This document shows positions 33,545 to 42,756 of a stretch of 64,000 nt of DNA, in pieces. The stretch comes from Microcoleus sp. FACHB-831 (lineage in GTDB: Bacteria; Cyanobacteriota; Cyanobacteriia; Cyanobacteriales; FACHB-T130). Under the pieces are notes generated by a model. It was not told where the DNA came from. It saw nothing but the letters and a program-made list of their open reading frames with translations, and did no database searches. The translations under genes were made by a program, and so were the position numbers. The number at the start of each line of letters is the position of its first letter. Within the stretch, counting starts at the first letter, position 1. Location of the stretch: the NCBI RefSeq assembly GCF_014695585.1, contig NZ_JACJON010000039.1:1-64000 (forward strand), read 5' to 3'.

Positions 33545-35590
33545 ATGCGCCTGTGCATAAATCCCCATTGCGCTAAACTAGACCACCCTAACAATGATAA
33601 TAACCGTTTCTGTCAAAGTTGCGGATCTGACTTGCTGCTGCAAGGGCGTTATCAAGTGATGCGCTTGCTAAGTGATAAAAGCGGTTTTGGCAAAATCTAT
33701 GAAGCCGACGAAGGCGGAACGCCAAAAATTCTCAAAGTTCTGAAAGAATATTTCAACAATAACAGCAAAGTAGTAGAACTATTCCAACAAGAAGCAGCAG
33801 TATTGAAAAAGCTTAATCATCCCGGCGTTCCCAAAGTTGATGTTGATGGCTACTTCCGATTTCAGGCAAAAAATAGCCTAACATTGCACTGCATTATAAT
33901 GGAAAAAATTGATGGCCACAACTTAGAAGAATGGCTGCAACAACATGGGAATAATCCCATATCCGAACAGCAAGCAATAGGGTGGTTAAAACAACTGACT
34001 GAAATTTTGCATCTCGTGCATCAAAATCAGTGGTTCCATCGGGATATTAAGCCGCCAAATATCATGCTAAGACCCGATGGGCGGTTGGTGTTAATTGACT
34101 TTGGGACGGCGCGGGAGGCGACAATTACTTATATCGCCAAACTAGGTGGAGGACACTCAATCACACGTGTGGATTCACCAGGTTATACGCCACCAGAACA
34201 AGCCAATGGTCAAGCTGTACCGCAATCGGATTTTTTTGCTTTGGGACGCACGTTTGTGTATTTGCTAACTGCAAAGAATCCTTCGGACTTTTACGATGCC
34301 AATAATGATGTTTTGCGCTGGCAAGAGGCGGCTAATATTTCAACGTTATTGGCTGATTTTATCGATAAGTTGATGGCGCCCAGACCTGGGGATAGACCCC
34401 CCAATACTGAGGTGCTTTTACAGCAGATAGGGGAAATTGAACGCAAGCTAATTCAACCTGTTAAAACGCCACAAATGGCGACAACCTTAGGTATTTTTAC
34501 AAGTCCACTTTTTCTTAAAACGCCACAAATGGCGACAACCTCAAGTATTCCTAAAACTCCATCTTTTCCTTTAGCTGCGCGAAATAAATTATTGGTGGGT
34601 GGTGTAATCTTAACGGGGTTGGGAGGATTATTAGGAGTACTGATGTATGGTCAACTTACGTTTAATAGCGATCCGATTTCCTTAGTCATCTCTCAATCAT
34701 ACCTAAAAAACACCCTACAAGGTCATTCCGGATTTGTTTATTCTGTCGCAATAAGCCCGGATGGGCAGACTTTAGTTAGTGGGAGCGATGACAAGACCAT
34801 CAAGATTTGGAATTTGGCTAGTGGCAAATTAATCCGCACCCTCCAAGGTAATTCCCACCAGATTAATTCTGTCGCAATAAGCCCGGATGGGCAGACTTTA
34901 GTTAGTGGTAGTGATGACTATAAAATCAAAATTTGGAATTTGGCAAGTGGCAAATTAATCCGCACCCTTCAAGGTCATTCCGACGATGTTGAGACTGTCG
35001 CAATAAGCCCGGATGGGCAGACTTTAGTTAGTGGTAGTGGGGACAAAACTATCAAGATTTGGAATTTGGCAAGTGGCAAATTAATCCGCACCCTCAAAAG
35101 TCGTTCCTTTTCGGTTGAGACTGTCGCAATAAGTCCGGATGGGCAGACTTTAGTTAGTGGTAGTTTGGACAATACCATCAAGATTTGGAATTTGGCAAGT
35201 GGCAAATTAATCCGCACCCTAGAAGGTCATTCCGCCTATGTTACATCTGTAGCAATAAGCCCGGATGGGCAGACTTTAGTTAGTGGTAGTGGGGACGATA
35301 CCATCAAAATTTGGAATTTGGCAAGTGGCAAATTAATCAGCACCCTTCAAGGTCATTCCGACGATGTTGAGACTGTCGCAATAAGCCCGGATGGGCAGAC
35401 TTTAGTTAGTGGTAGTGATAGTGGGGACAAAACTATCAAGATTTGGAATTTGGCAAGTGGCAATTCAATCCGCACCCTCAAAGGTCATTCTTCCGGGGTT
35501 CTGTCTGTCGCAATAAGCGCGGATGGGCAGACTTTAGTTAGTGGAGGACGTAGGGACAATACCATCAAGATTTGGCGGATGCCGCGTTGA
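33545..35590 (+). CDS. Zinc-ribbon Ser/Thr kinase with seven WD40 repeats
   Basis: 681 residues. A four-Cys ribbon at the N terminus (C4, C9, C23, C26) is followed by a kinase (34-295) with HRDIKPPNIML (165-175), DFG 185-187 and PPEQANGQ. A linker contains TPQMATT twice, then one membrane helix (~349-368), and seven WD40 blades (391-681) that form one complete beta-propeller. The cytoplasmic kinase would be tied to an extracytoplasmic protein-binding propeller. The kinase glycine loop is degenerate (SDKSGFGKIY), but the core catalytic residues are present. The blades are nearly identical even at DNA level, showing recent duplication. Confidence 0.92.
   Translation: MRLCINPHCAKLDHPNNDNNRFCQSCGSDLLLQGRYQVMRLLSDKSGFGKIYEADEGGTPKILKVLKEYFNNNSKVVELFQQEAAVLKKLNHPGVPKVDVDGYFRFQAKNSLTLHCIIMEKIDGHNLEEWLQQHGNNPISEQQAIGWLKQLTEILHLVHQNQWFHRDIKPPNIMLRPDGRLVLIDFGTAREATITYIAKLGGGHSITRVDSPGYTPPEQANGQAVPQSDFFALGRTFVYLLTAKNPSDFYDANNDVLRWQEAANISTLLADFIDKLMAPRPGDRPPNTEVLLQQIGEIERKLIQPVKTPQMATTLGIFTSPLFLKTPQMATTSSIPKTPSFPLAARNKLLVGGVILTGLGGLLGVLMYGQLTFNSDPISLVISQSYLKNTLQGHSGFVYSVAISPDGQTLVSGSDDKTIKIWNLASGKLIRTLQGNSHQINSVAISPDGQTLVSGSDDYKIKIWNLASGKLIRTLQGHSDDVETVAISPDGQTLVSGSGDKTIKIWNLASGKLIRTLKSRSFSVETVAISPDGQTLVSGSLDNTIKIWNLASGKLIRTLEGHSAYVTSVAISPDGQTLVSGSGDDTIKIWNLASGKLISTLQGHSDDVETVAISPDGQTLVSGSDSGDKTIKIWNLASGNSIRTLKGHSSGVLSVAISADGQTLVSGGRRDNTIKIWRMPR
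34745..35580 (+). repeat. Tandem 126-bp WD40-coding repeats
   Basis: The motif GTCGCAATAAGCCCGGATGG recurs at 34745, 34871, 34997, 35123, 35249 (one base changed), 35375 and 35507. The period is 126 bases except for the last, which is 132 because blade six has two extra codons. Blades three and six share the same variable face (HSDDVETV). Near-identity at silent sites implies recent amplification or gene conversion. Confidence 0.9.
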
Positions 35591-35603
35591 ACCTCACCCC
35601 CAG

Positions 35604-35626
35604 CCCCTCTCCTGGGAGGAGAGGGG
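35604..35626 (+). terminator. GC-rich hairpin after the WD40 kinase
   Basis: CCCCTCTCCT and AGGAGAGGGG form a perfect 10-bp stem with a 3-base loop, 14 bases after the stop. Two GGGTAAGAAATAGGGGAG direct repeats follow. The same type of CCCCAGCCCCTCTCC sequence is a widespread cyanobacterial intergenic repeat and also resembles the inside of the MITE at 12.5 kb. Confidence 0.65.
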
Positions 35627-35908
35627 GGTAAGAAATAGGGGAGGGCGGGGTAAGAAATAGGGGAGATATGTTGCTTTGGCGATGGGAAATCGCGGCTACA
35701 AAAATATGTGTTCGGGTGCGCGGAGTTATGATTTTAGTCTGTGCAGGCAGGCTTTATTTGTATAGCGCCAGAATTACATTCTGAGGGCAGCTTAATTTTT
35801 TTATAGGAGCGATCGCGCTTAAGCTGCAAACACCAAAACTCCCACTACAGTATGCTTGCTGCGTCCTAATTCATTAAACTCAGGGTTAGGCACGACAGCA
35901 GCAAAATA

Positions 35909-37045
35909 ATGGACAACATTTCCCCAGACGCTCAACCGCACGCATCTCAGCCAGAATCAACCGTGACAGCCTTCGACCGCGCTATGATGCAGCGGTGCAT
36001 CGAACTCGCCAAGCGTGCTTTGGGGCGTACAGCGCCCAACCCGCTCGTTGGTTCTGTAATTGTCCAAGATGGGAAGATTGTGGGCGAAGGCTTCCATCCC
36101 GGCGCTGGTAATCCGCATGCAGAAGTTTTTGCCCTTAGAGACGCTGGCGATCGCGCTCTTGGAGCTACTATCTACGTTAATCTAGAACCCTGCAATCACT
36201 ACGGGCGGACTCCACCATGTTCCGAAGCCTTAGTAGCCGCTGGCGTCGCTAAAGTAGTAGTGGGCATGGTTGATCCAAATCCCCTAGTTGCTGGGGGAGG
36301 CATTGAGCGGTTGAAGCAGGCGGGTATCGAAGTAGTGGTGGGAGTGGAAGAAGACGCCTGCAAGCAACTCAATGAAGCTTTTATCCATCGCATTCTCTAC
36401 AAACAGCCGTTTGGGATTTTAAAATACGCTATGACCCTAGACGGCAAAATTGCCACAACTACGGGTCACAGCGCTTGGATATCCAGCCTCGAAGCTCGCA
36501 ATGAAGTACACAGTCTGCGGAGTGCCTGCGATGCTGTAATTGTGGGTGGTAACACCGTACTGCTGGATAACCCCCATCTGACAAGTCATCAAAAAGATGC
36601 TCGCAATCCTCTGCGCGTAGTAATGAGTCGTAGCTTGAATTTGCCATCTGAAGCGCATCTATGGGAGACAGATGAGGCGAGTACCTTAGTGCTTACCGAG
36701 CCTGGTTCTTCTCCGGATTTTCAGCAGATGTTGGCGAAAAAGGGGGTTGAAGTAGTAGAGCTTAATCCGCTGACACCTAAGAAAGCAATGGCGTACTTGT
36801 ACGACCGAGGGTTACTCTCCGTCCTGTGGGAATGTGGGGGTACTTTAGCAGCAAGTGCGATCGCAGAAGGCGCGGTGCAAAAAATTCTCGCCTTTATTGC
36901 TCCCAAAATTGTCGGCGGTAAAGCAGCTCCTTCACCAGTGGGGGATTTGGGGTTTGCAACAATGACGGAAGCACTTACCTTGGAACGAGTCGTCTGGCGA
37001 ACCGTCGGATCGGATTGTGTGGTGGAAGGTTATTTGCGGCAATAG
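35909..37045 (+). CDS. ribD: Bifunctional riboflavin biosynthesis deaminase/reductase
   Basis: 378 residues. The N-terminal deaminase has NPLVGSVIV, the zinc ligands HAEVFAL and EPCNHYGRTPPC, and converts the pyrimidine amine to the ketone. The C-terminal reductase (from ~165: PFGILKYAMTLDGKIATTTG) reduces the ribosyl group with NADPH. Both active sites look intact. An N-terminal extension of ~20 residues precedes the fold. No other rib gene is adjacent, as is normal in cyanobacteria. Preceded by a 318-base gap with repeats and a HIP1 site. Confidence 0.95.
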   Translation: MDNISPDAQPHASQPESTVTAFDRAMMQRCIELAKRALGRTAPNPLVGSVIVQDGKIVGEGFHPGAGNPHAEVFALRDAGDRALGATIYVNLEPCNHYGRTPPCSEALVAAGVAKVVVGMVDPNPLVAGGGIERLKQAGIEVVVGVEEDACKQLNEAFIHRILYKQPFGILKYAMTLDGKIATTTGHSAWISSLEARNEVHSLRSACDAVIVGGNTVLLDNPHLTSHQKDARNPLRVVMSRSLNLPSEAHLWETDEASTLVLTEPGSSPDFQQMLAKKGVEVVELNPLTPKKAMAYLYDRGLLSVLWECGGTLAASAIAEGAVQKILAFIAPKIVGGKAAPSPVGDLGFATMTEALTLERVVWRTVGSDCVVEGYLRQ

Positions 37046-37204
37046 GCGATTTTAGATTTTAGATTTTAGATTGAGTCATGGTACTCGCTAAAGGCTGTTC
37101 GAGAAAACCCACTCTCGCTAAAATCCAAAATTGAAAATCGAAAATCCCGGCATCCTTGCATTCCCAACCCCCCTAGCTACTTGATTGAGGCATAAAGCAA
37201 GAAT

Positions 37205-37825
37205 ATGCTCGAAGTGATGATGTTGAGGATGGTGCTGGTTGGCAGTATTGGCGTCGAGGCGTTAATACTAAGTGGATGGATGCGTTGGTGGCAGGCCATT
37301 AGCAGCCAGCTAGATGAGGAGGAGGAAGAAACTTTGACCCGTTATGAATCAAAAGATGACCCTGTTGCAGCCGAACCGCAGTCCAACGGTTCAGTTCCAC
37401 TGGGGTCAAAAGATCCGCGCTTAGTTGGTTGGGAATTTAAGATCGTGCGAGCGAACAGCACTCTGTTTCGCAACCCAGCTGTATTTCAACACCTGTGTGA
37501 AGAAGAGGCGCAAGCTGGGTGGATTATGTTAGAAAAACTTGACGATAGTCGCGTCCGGTTCAAGCGACCGCTTGCCATGCGCGAGCTTCTTCAACCCGAA
37601 TCAATTTCTTTCGATGCCTACCGCTGCCATTACGGGCCAGGGGTGACGCGGCGTACATGGTTGCTCGGATTCGCGGCTGCGATCGCTATATTTCTTCCGG
37701 CTGTCATTGGCTATTCCTTGGTGACGGCGATGCTTGCCAACGATCGCAATACAACACCTGCGCCAACTCTTAAGCAGCAGTCACCACCAGAGCAATCGCC
37801 GAAACTTCCATCGGGAGAGTATTGA
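37205..37825 (+). CDS. Conserved membrane protein of unknown function
   Basis: 206 residues. Membrane helices lie at about 7-27 (VLVGSIGVEALILSGWM) and 153-176 (WLLGFAAAIAIFLPAVIGYS). Between them is a soluble domain with WEFKIVRANSTLFRNPAVF, then HLCEEEAQAGWIMLEKLDDS and RVRFKRP, a pattern I have seen only in cyanobacterial hypotheticals. The C-terminal tail is Pro/Gln/Ser-rich. Function unknown. Followed by a hairpin. Confidence 0.75.
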   Translation: MLEVMMLRMVLVGSIGVEALILSGWMRWWQAISSQLDEEEEETLTRYESKDDPVAAEPQSNGSVPLGSKDPRLVGWEFKIVRANSTLFRNPAVFQHLCEEEAQAGWIMLEKLDDSRVRFKRPLAMRELLQPESISFDAYRCHYGPGVTRRTWLLGFAAAIAIFLPAVIGYSLVTAMLANDRNTTPAPTLKQQSPPEQSPKLPSGEY

Positions 37826-37906
37826 GGCGATCGCGATCGCACCCTTTTCTCGGTCAGGGGTTTTGATAATGCTGATAACTCATAGGCGATGGCACTTGCG
37901 GAAATT

Positions 37907-37966
37907 GAAAAGTCAAAAGGCATTTATAAGGAATCTGTTGTTTTTAATTTTGCCTTTTGACTTTTT
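37907..37966 (+). terminator. Long-loop hairpin after the 37.2-kb gene
   Basis: AAAAGTCAAAAGGCA near 37907 pairs with TGCCTTTTGACTTTT near 37951, around a ~28-base loop. Terminator is the likely role for a downstream-facing structure with T-run. Confidence 0.5.
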
Positions 37967-38021
37967 AGTTGAGTGCCCGATTCGTCCGGCTGAAGAAGAT
38001 TCTAGCGCCCCCCTCCCCCCT

Positions 38022-38234
38022 TCAGGCGCGATCGTGAGCCAAGTCCCGAATCAGGGAGGTCTTTGAGAGAATGTAGTCGCTCAGAATGTCTATTTCGTGA
38101 CCCGAGAGCGATCGCTCTTGTTTTATTTGCTTGAGAAGCCACTGTACTAAGCTGGCATCGTCTAACTTCAACAGCATATTGGCCTGAGTAGTTTCAATTA
38201 AAAACCAAAGCTGACGTAGCATTGTGGGAGTCAT
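38022..38234 (-). CDS. Small conserved hypothetical protein
   Basis: 70 residues, all-helical and soluble (MTPTMLRQLWFLIETTQANM, then LVQWLLKQIKQERSLSGHEID). A near-perfect Shine-Dalgarno, GGAGG, lies five bases before the ATG on the minus strand, which strongly supports translation. I do not know a function. It is isolated and opposite in direction to its neighbours. Confidence 0.7.
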   Translation of the reverse strand: MTPTMLRQLWFLIETTQANMLLKLDDASLVQWLLKQIKQERSLSGHEIDILSDYILSKTSLIRDLAHDRA

Positions 38235-38644
38235 AAAACCTCCGTCTTGCGGATACCTGGGCGGTCTAGCAGAGTGGATGACAACTGATCTTACTCATGG
38301 GGTGAGAGCAGGTGGGCAGGTAGGCAGGCTGCCTATCCTTAAGTATTCCTTTAGTTTTCCACCATAACCGATTTAGATAGACTAAAATCCGGGATCGCAC
38401 AAGTTGCAACAACAGTTACCAAATATTTAACAAAACGCAGAGTAACTTGACCTCAAGCAATAATAAAAGTTGCCAGACGCCGATCGCCCTTTACAAAATT
38501 TATAGTTCATCCTGGTAATTTTGGGGTAACGGACGATACGCAATCTACAGAAGGTCTAGCTGACTGGGCTGACTGCTGCATTTACTTGGGAATCATCAAG
38601 CCAAGAGTTGCCGTTGTCATTGAAGTTGATGCGTTTGATGGCGG
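38235..38644. other. Gene-free region with a possible decayed reading frame
   Basis: From about 38470 a frame without any start codon encodes protein-like sequence (HPGNFGVTDDTQSTEGLADW, then CCIYLGIIKPRVAVVIEVDA) and stops with TGA at 38646, overlapping the ATG of the next small frame. It may be the remains of a gene. Confidence 0.35.
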
Positions 38645-38818
38645 ATGAAGGCGATCGCTAATTATGACTTGCTGGAAATTCTCGCCTTCCCTCACGCTGA
38701 CATCGAAGCGATCGCCTTGAATCTGCTGCCGCCTCATACCATACGCTTAAGGTTCTTAACCTGTGCCTATAGATCCGTCTATAGCGAGCTACAAGAAATA
38801 TTTATGAATAAGTGTTAA
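38645..38818 (+). CDS. Possible 57-residue protein or gene remnant
   Basis: ATG at 38645 opens a 57-codon frame (MKAIANYDLLEILAFPHADI, then EAIALNLLPPHTIRLRF), ending at TAA 38816-38818, 52 bases before ndhD. Its ATG overlaps the TGA of the preceding protein-like frame (ATGA). Composition is protein-like, but I know no homologue. It could be the tail of a decayed gene. Confidence 0.3.
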   Translation: MKAIANYDLLEILAFPHADIEAIALNLLPPHTIRLRFLTCAYRSVYSELQEIFMNKC

Positions 38819-38870
38819 CAAAGTTGAATAAGATAATCACATACACAAATAAGTATTTTTTCCTAACGCC

Positions 38871-40586
38871 ATGATAGCGGATCAATTTCCCTGGCTTAGC
38901 GCGATTATCCTGCTGCCACTCGTTGCTGCACTGCTTATCCCTTTTGTGCCTGATAAAGATGGCAAGCGCGTGCGGTGGTATGCACTAGGAGTGGGTATCG
39001 CAGATTTGGTCTTGATGTGCTACTGCTTTTGGAAGCATTACGATCCCAGCAACACTGGTTTCCAAATGGTAGAGCAATATGCGTGGGTGCCTGAGTTAGG
39101 ACTGAAATGGTCAGTTTCCGTCGATGGAGTTTCAGCCCCGCTGGTGCTTCTCGCAGGATTAGTGACGACACTCTCAATGTTTGCAGCGTGGCAAGTCGAT
39201 CTCAAACCCCGCCTCTTTTATTTCCTGATGCTTGTGCTGTATTCAGCACAGGTAGGCGTATTCGTCGCGCAAGACGTGCTGCTGCTGTTCATTATGTGGG
39301 AAGTCGAACTCATTCCTGTATACCTACTCGTCTCGATTTGGGGTGGTCAGAAGCGCCAGTACGCCGCGATGAAGTTCCTACTATATACCGCTGCTGCTTC
39401 TATATTTATTTTGGTTGCTGGTCTGGCAATGGCATTCTACGGCGACAACGTGACCTTCGATATGGTCGAACTCGGCTTGAAGGATTACCCGCTTGCGTTA
39501 GAACTGCTGCTTTATGCAGGATTGTTGGTTGCATTTGGCGTCAAGCTAGCTGTTTTCCCCCTGCACACGTGGCTGCCAGATGCACACGGCGAGGCCTCCT
39601 CTCCCGTATCGATGATATTAGCGGGCGTACTGCTGAAGATGGGCGGATACGGGTTGATTCGCCTAAATTTAGGACTTCTTCCTGATGCACACGTTTACTT
39701 TGCACCCGTTCTAGCGATTCTGGGCGTTGTCAATATTATCTACGGTGCGTTTAACTCGTTTGCTCAGACGAATATGAAACGTCGCCTAGCGTATTCGTCG
39801 GTTTCTCACATGGGATTTGTTCTGTTGGGGATTGCGTCTTTTACCGACTTGGGCATAAACGGCGCAATGCTGCAAATGATTTCTCACGGTTTAATTGCAT
39901 CATTACTATTCTTTTTAGCCGGAGTGACTTACGATCGCACTCACACGATGTCGATGAAAGAAATGGGCGGTATTGCTCAGGCAATGCCCACAGTATTTGC
40001 CCTGTTTACAATGGGTGTGATGGCTTCGTTGGCTTTGCCGGGGATGAGCGGCTTTGCTAGCGAACTGTCTGTTTTTGTGGGCGTGACGACTAGCGACATC
40101 TACAGCTCAACCTTCCGTACCGTTACAGTCTTCCTAGCTGCTGTGGGTGTCATCCTCACGCCGATTTATCTGCTTTCCATGCTGCGACAGGTATTTTACA
40201 ATTCTGGTGAAGTACCTACCTGTGACATTGCACCTACATGCGACCTTACAGATGCAGACTTGCAGAATCAGGGAAATCAAGAAGCGGTTTGCTTCGGTAC
40301 AAACTGTACCTTACCTATCGATGCCGAATTTACGGATGCTAGACCTCGTGAGGTGTTTATTGCTGCTTGTTTTCTAGCGCTGATTATCGGCATTGGCGTA
40401 TACCCCAAGATGGCTATGCAGATGTACGATGCAAAAACTGTTGCGGTGAATGCTCAGGTTCGCGAATCTTATACCCAAATCGCTGAAGTAAATCCCCAGA
40501 TTTTTGCTCAGAGATTTTTAACTCCTAAAGTTGCAGAGTCGGAAGTAACGCCAGTTTTGGGAATGGTGGAGCGTTTTTCGAGATAA
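38871..40586 (+). CDS. ndhD: NAD(P)H-quinone oxidoreductase chain 4 (NdhD)
   Basis: 571 residues, about 14 membrane helices. Proton-pumping antiporter-like subunit of the thylakoid NDH-1 complex. Core features: [20 protein letters not shown] with the conserved Glu, the Lys/His region [20 protein letters not shown], and [18 protein letters not shown] loop at about 445-480 holds four cysteines ([11 protein letters not shown], then [11 protein letters not shown]) and makes the protein longer than a typical ~530-residue NdhD; I believe one NdhD subtype of filamentous species has this loop. Which paralogue (D1/D2, respiratory) it is cannot be settled here. It is monocistronic, not linked to ndhF. 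Confidence 0.93.
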   Translation: MIADQFPWLSAIILLPLVAALLIPFVPDKDGKRVRWYALGVGIADLVLMCYCFWKHYDPSNTGFQMVEQYAWVPELGLKWSVSVDGVSAPLVLLAGLVTTLSMFAAWQVDLKPRLFYFLMLVLYSAQVGVFVAQDVLLLFIMWEVELIPVYLLVSIWGGQKRQYAAMKFLLYTAAASIFILVAGLAMAFYGDNVTFDMVELGLKDYPLALELLLYAGLLVAFGVKLAVFPLHTWLPDAHGEASSPVSMILAGVLLKMGGYGLIRLNLGLLPDAHVYFAPVLAILGVVNIIYGAFNSFAQTNMKRRLAYSSVSHMGFVLLGIASFTDLGINGAMLQMISHGLIASLLFFLAGVTYDRTHTMSMKEMGGIAQAMPTVFALFTMGVMASLALPGMSGFASELSVFVGVTTSDIYSSTFRTVTVFLAAVGVILTPIYLLSMLRQVFYNSGEVPTCDIAPTCDLTDADLQNQGNQEAVCFGTNCTLPIDAEFTDARPREVFIAACFLALIIGIGVYPKMAMQMYDAKTVAVNAQVRESYTQIAEVNPQIFAQRFLTPKVAESEVTPVLGMVERFSR

Positions 40587-40852
40587 GCGCTGCGTGAGTA
40601 ATGTTTTGGTAGCCGATGGCTAGGGGCGTTTTGTCTAATTAGTTATCAGCTACCAACTCTTTTAGTCTTGCCACAAATAGCAGCTAAATTGCAGCCAACC
40701 GACGCCGATAAAGTTACCTTTGCCCAAAGATGCGATCGCGCTTAAACCTTGATGAATCTTATCCAACCACAAGGGTATCAACTGGTTCAATTGCTTTGAG
40801 CGATCGCGATTGGACAACGATGACAAATAATTAGTCAATCGACAGAAATATA

Positions 40853-40925
40853 TGGAGAATAGGGAACTCGAATCCCTGGCCTCTGCGGTGCGATCGCAGC
40901 GCTCTACCAACTGAGCTAATTCCCC
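40853..40925 (-). tRNA. trnA-CGC: tRNA-Ala (anticodon CGC)
   Basis: A 73-nt cloverleaf on the minus strand. Acceptor GGGGAAT with ATTCTCC, including a G3-U70 wobble (the alanine identity element), D-arm TTAGCTCAGTTGGTAGAGC, anticodon stem CTGCG/CGCAG with loop ATCGCAC, and T-loop TTCGAGT. CCA is not encoded. The anticodon and its stem form a HIP1 octamer (GCGATCGC). Confidence 0.95.
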
Positions 40926-40969
40926 GCCCGAAATTTAAGCCTAAACATTATACCATCAAGCCTCTTGGC

Positions 40970-41692
40970 CTATTTAACTGGCTGGGGCGGCGCGGTTCGG
41001 GAAAATACTTGCTGCACGCGCTCGATTTCTAAATCATAAAGATAATCTACCGCCCAATTAGCCCAGCGTTGGAGCATATGAAACGGGTAGGTATGCGCTA
41101 CACCAACAACTTTAACACCCGCTCGTTTCGCTGCTTGAATCCCCACCAGGGTATCTTCTATCGCCAAACACTCTGCGGGTTTGAGGTTAAGACTGGGATA
41201 CTGTTGATTCAAACGCTCTACGGCTAGCAGATAGCCATCGGGTTCTGGCTTGCTAGCTGTTATGTCGTCACCGCCAACGATCGCACTGAAGTACTGAGCA
41301 AGTTTGGCACGATTTAACACCAGTTCCACTTCCGAGCGCAGAGCGCCGCTCACAACAGCAATTTTAACTTGGGCGGCGCGGATCTTAAAAATCAAGTCGT
41401 CCAACCCTGGATAAATTGGCAATTTTTCTACGCTTTCCAGCTTTTGTTCGTATGCTTGCGCCTTGCGGCTAATTAGCTGGGTTAGGTAGGAATCGCTGAC
41501 AACTCTACCGCGATTGGCGAGTAAATCTCTCAGACAGGCGCGATCGCTCCTTCCCAGACAAAATTGCTGATATTCCGCTGGGTTAAAGCGCAGATTTTCC
41601 GCAATCAGAATTTCATTAATCAGTTCGCGGTGTAGCGGTTCATCGTTGATGATGACGCCGTTGAAATCAAACAAAACTGCCTTTAAAGTCAT
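40970..41692 (-). CDS. HAD family phosphatase / beta-phosphoglucomutase-like
   Basis: 240 residues. HAD motif I VLFDFNGVIINDEPLH, a helical cap, motif II VVSGALRSE, Lys within GGDDITASKPEPDGY and motif IV ECLAIEDTLVGIQAAKRAG. The class is that of beta-phosphoglucomutase or small sugar phosphatases. Its ATG overlaps the stop of the preceding methyltransferase gene (ATGA, 41689-41692), so the two are probably translated as a pair. Substrate unknown. Confidence 0.87.
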   Translation of the reverse strand: MTLKAVLFDFNGVIINDEPLHRELINEILIAENLRFNPAEYQQFCLGRSDRACLRDLLANRGRVVSDSYLTQLISRKAQAYEQKLESVEKLPIYPGLDDLIFKIRAAQVKIAVVSGALRSEVELVLNRAKLAQYFSAIVGGDDITASKPEPDGYLLAVERLNQQYPSLNLKPAECLAIEDTLVGIQAAKRAGVKVVGVAHTYPFHMLQRWANWAVDYLYDLEIERVQQVFSRTAPPQPVK

Positions 41693-42600
41693 GCCGTTAT
41701 GCCAAAAGCTGGGGCTGGGAAACCCTGCAAATCTTCACCCATATCAGTAGTATCGGGCGCGTGGAAACGCGATCGCGCGGCGGAGTTTCGCGTTGCTTCC
41801 CCTGCAATGGGTTTGACACCCTGCGTTACCTGATGAATTAACCATACATCAGTCGTCTGCACCGCTTCAAATCCCGCCGATCCCATCCATGCATCCAGAT
41901 TACCAGAGGCGTAAGCTTTAATATACGGCTCCTCAAAAATCTCATTCAGCCAATCCGTCTGGCGCAAAGTTTTCTGATTACCATCCAGGATTAAAACTTC
42001 TCCCCCAGTCTTCAGCAATCGAAAGCTTTCCCGCAGAATGGCTTGCGATACTGCTGGCGGTGTCTCGTGAAATAACAACGAAGCTGTCACTAGGTCAAAA
42101 TAGCCATCAGGAAACCCGGTTTGTTCCGCATTGCCATGTTTAAACTGGATGTTTCGCTGCGCTTTATTGGCCTTGTGTTCAGCCATAACTAGCATATATG
42201 GCGATAAGTCCAAGCCAATGACTTCCGCTTCCGGGAAAGCTTGTTTTAACATTAGCGTCGTCGTTGCGGTACCGCAGCCTAAGTCGAGAATCCTTTTAGG
42301 CTTGCAGCGGATGGCGTCAATCAAGCTTTGACGCACCCAGGTTTCGTTGGGAGCTAAGACATACTGAGTAATCGGATCGTAGGAAACCGCTGCGCTGGGG
42401 TTGAAATATCCGTTCTGGATGCCATGAAAGTTTTGGCTACTGTAGTAAGAGGGGATTGTAAGAGTCGGGTTGCGGAAGCGATCGCTCTCCTTCTCCCAAT
42501 CCACGCTTTCATAGAAACGCCGCAACGCTGGCTCATCTATAAACAGTCGCACAACTGGCTGTAAAAAACGTTCCCAAATCGTGTCTTTACCAACTGCCAT
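41689..42600 (-). CDS. Class I SAM-dependent methyltransferase
   Basis: 303 residues. Motif I ILDLGCGTATTTLMLKQAFP, acidic motif II VIGLDLSPYML, post-motif FDLVTASLLFHETPP and SFRLLKTGGEVLILDG. The N-terminal ~100 residues form an extra domain (FIDEPALRRFYESVDWEKES). There is no vicinal-Cys pattern of arsenite methyltransferases. Substrate unknown; small molecule or lipid methylation is the usual role of this group. First gene of a two-gene unit with the HAD phosphatase. Confidence 0.87.
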   Translation of the reverse strand: MAVGKDTIWERFLQPVVRLFIDEPALRRFYESVDWEKESDRFRNPTLTIPSYYSSQNFHGIQNGYFNPSAAVSYDPITQYVLAPNETWVRQSLIDAIRCKPKRILDLGCGTATTTLMLKQAFPEAEVIGLDLSPYMLVMAEHKANKAQRNIQFKHGNAEQTGFPDGYFDLVTASLLFHETPPAVSQAILRESFRLLKTGGEVLILDGNQKTLRQTDWLNEIFEEPYIKAYASGNLDAWMGSAGFEAVQTTDVWLIHQVTQGVKPIAGEATRNSAARSRFHAPDTTDMGEDLQGFPAPAFGITA

Positions 42601-42756
42601 ATGACTATCCTCTAGAGGCGGCTTTTATCAAGCAATTTTGTACTATCTTCACAAATCTTAATATATTTCTCCCTGATGTTGCCTCATGCGAGCAAATTCT
42701 GGAATTGCAAGTATTATGTTGTAGTATAAAAGTATTATAAATAACCAAACATCCGT

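Noticed and set aside
34745-35580. Regular 126-bp repeats suggestive of a satellite or CRISPR-like array
   Set aside because: The whole stretch is one open reading frame and each unit encodes one WD40 blade; there are no spacers.
41689-42600. Arsenite methyltransferase (arsM) as partner of arsS
   Set aside because: The methyltransferase lacks the conserved cysteine pattern of ArsM and is separated from arsS by rtcB on the other strand.
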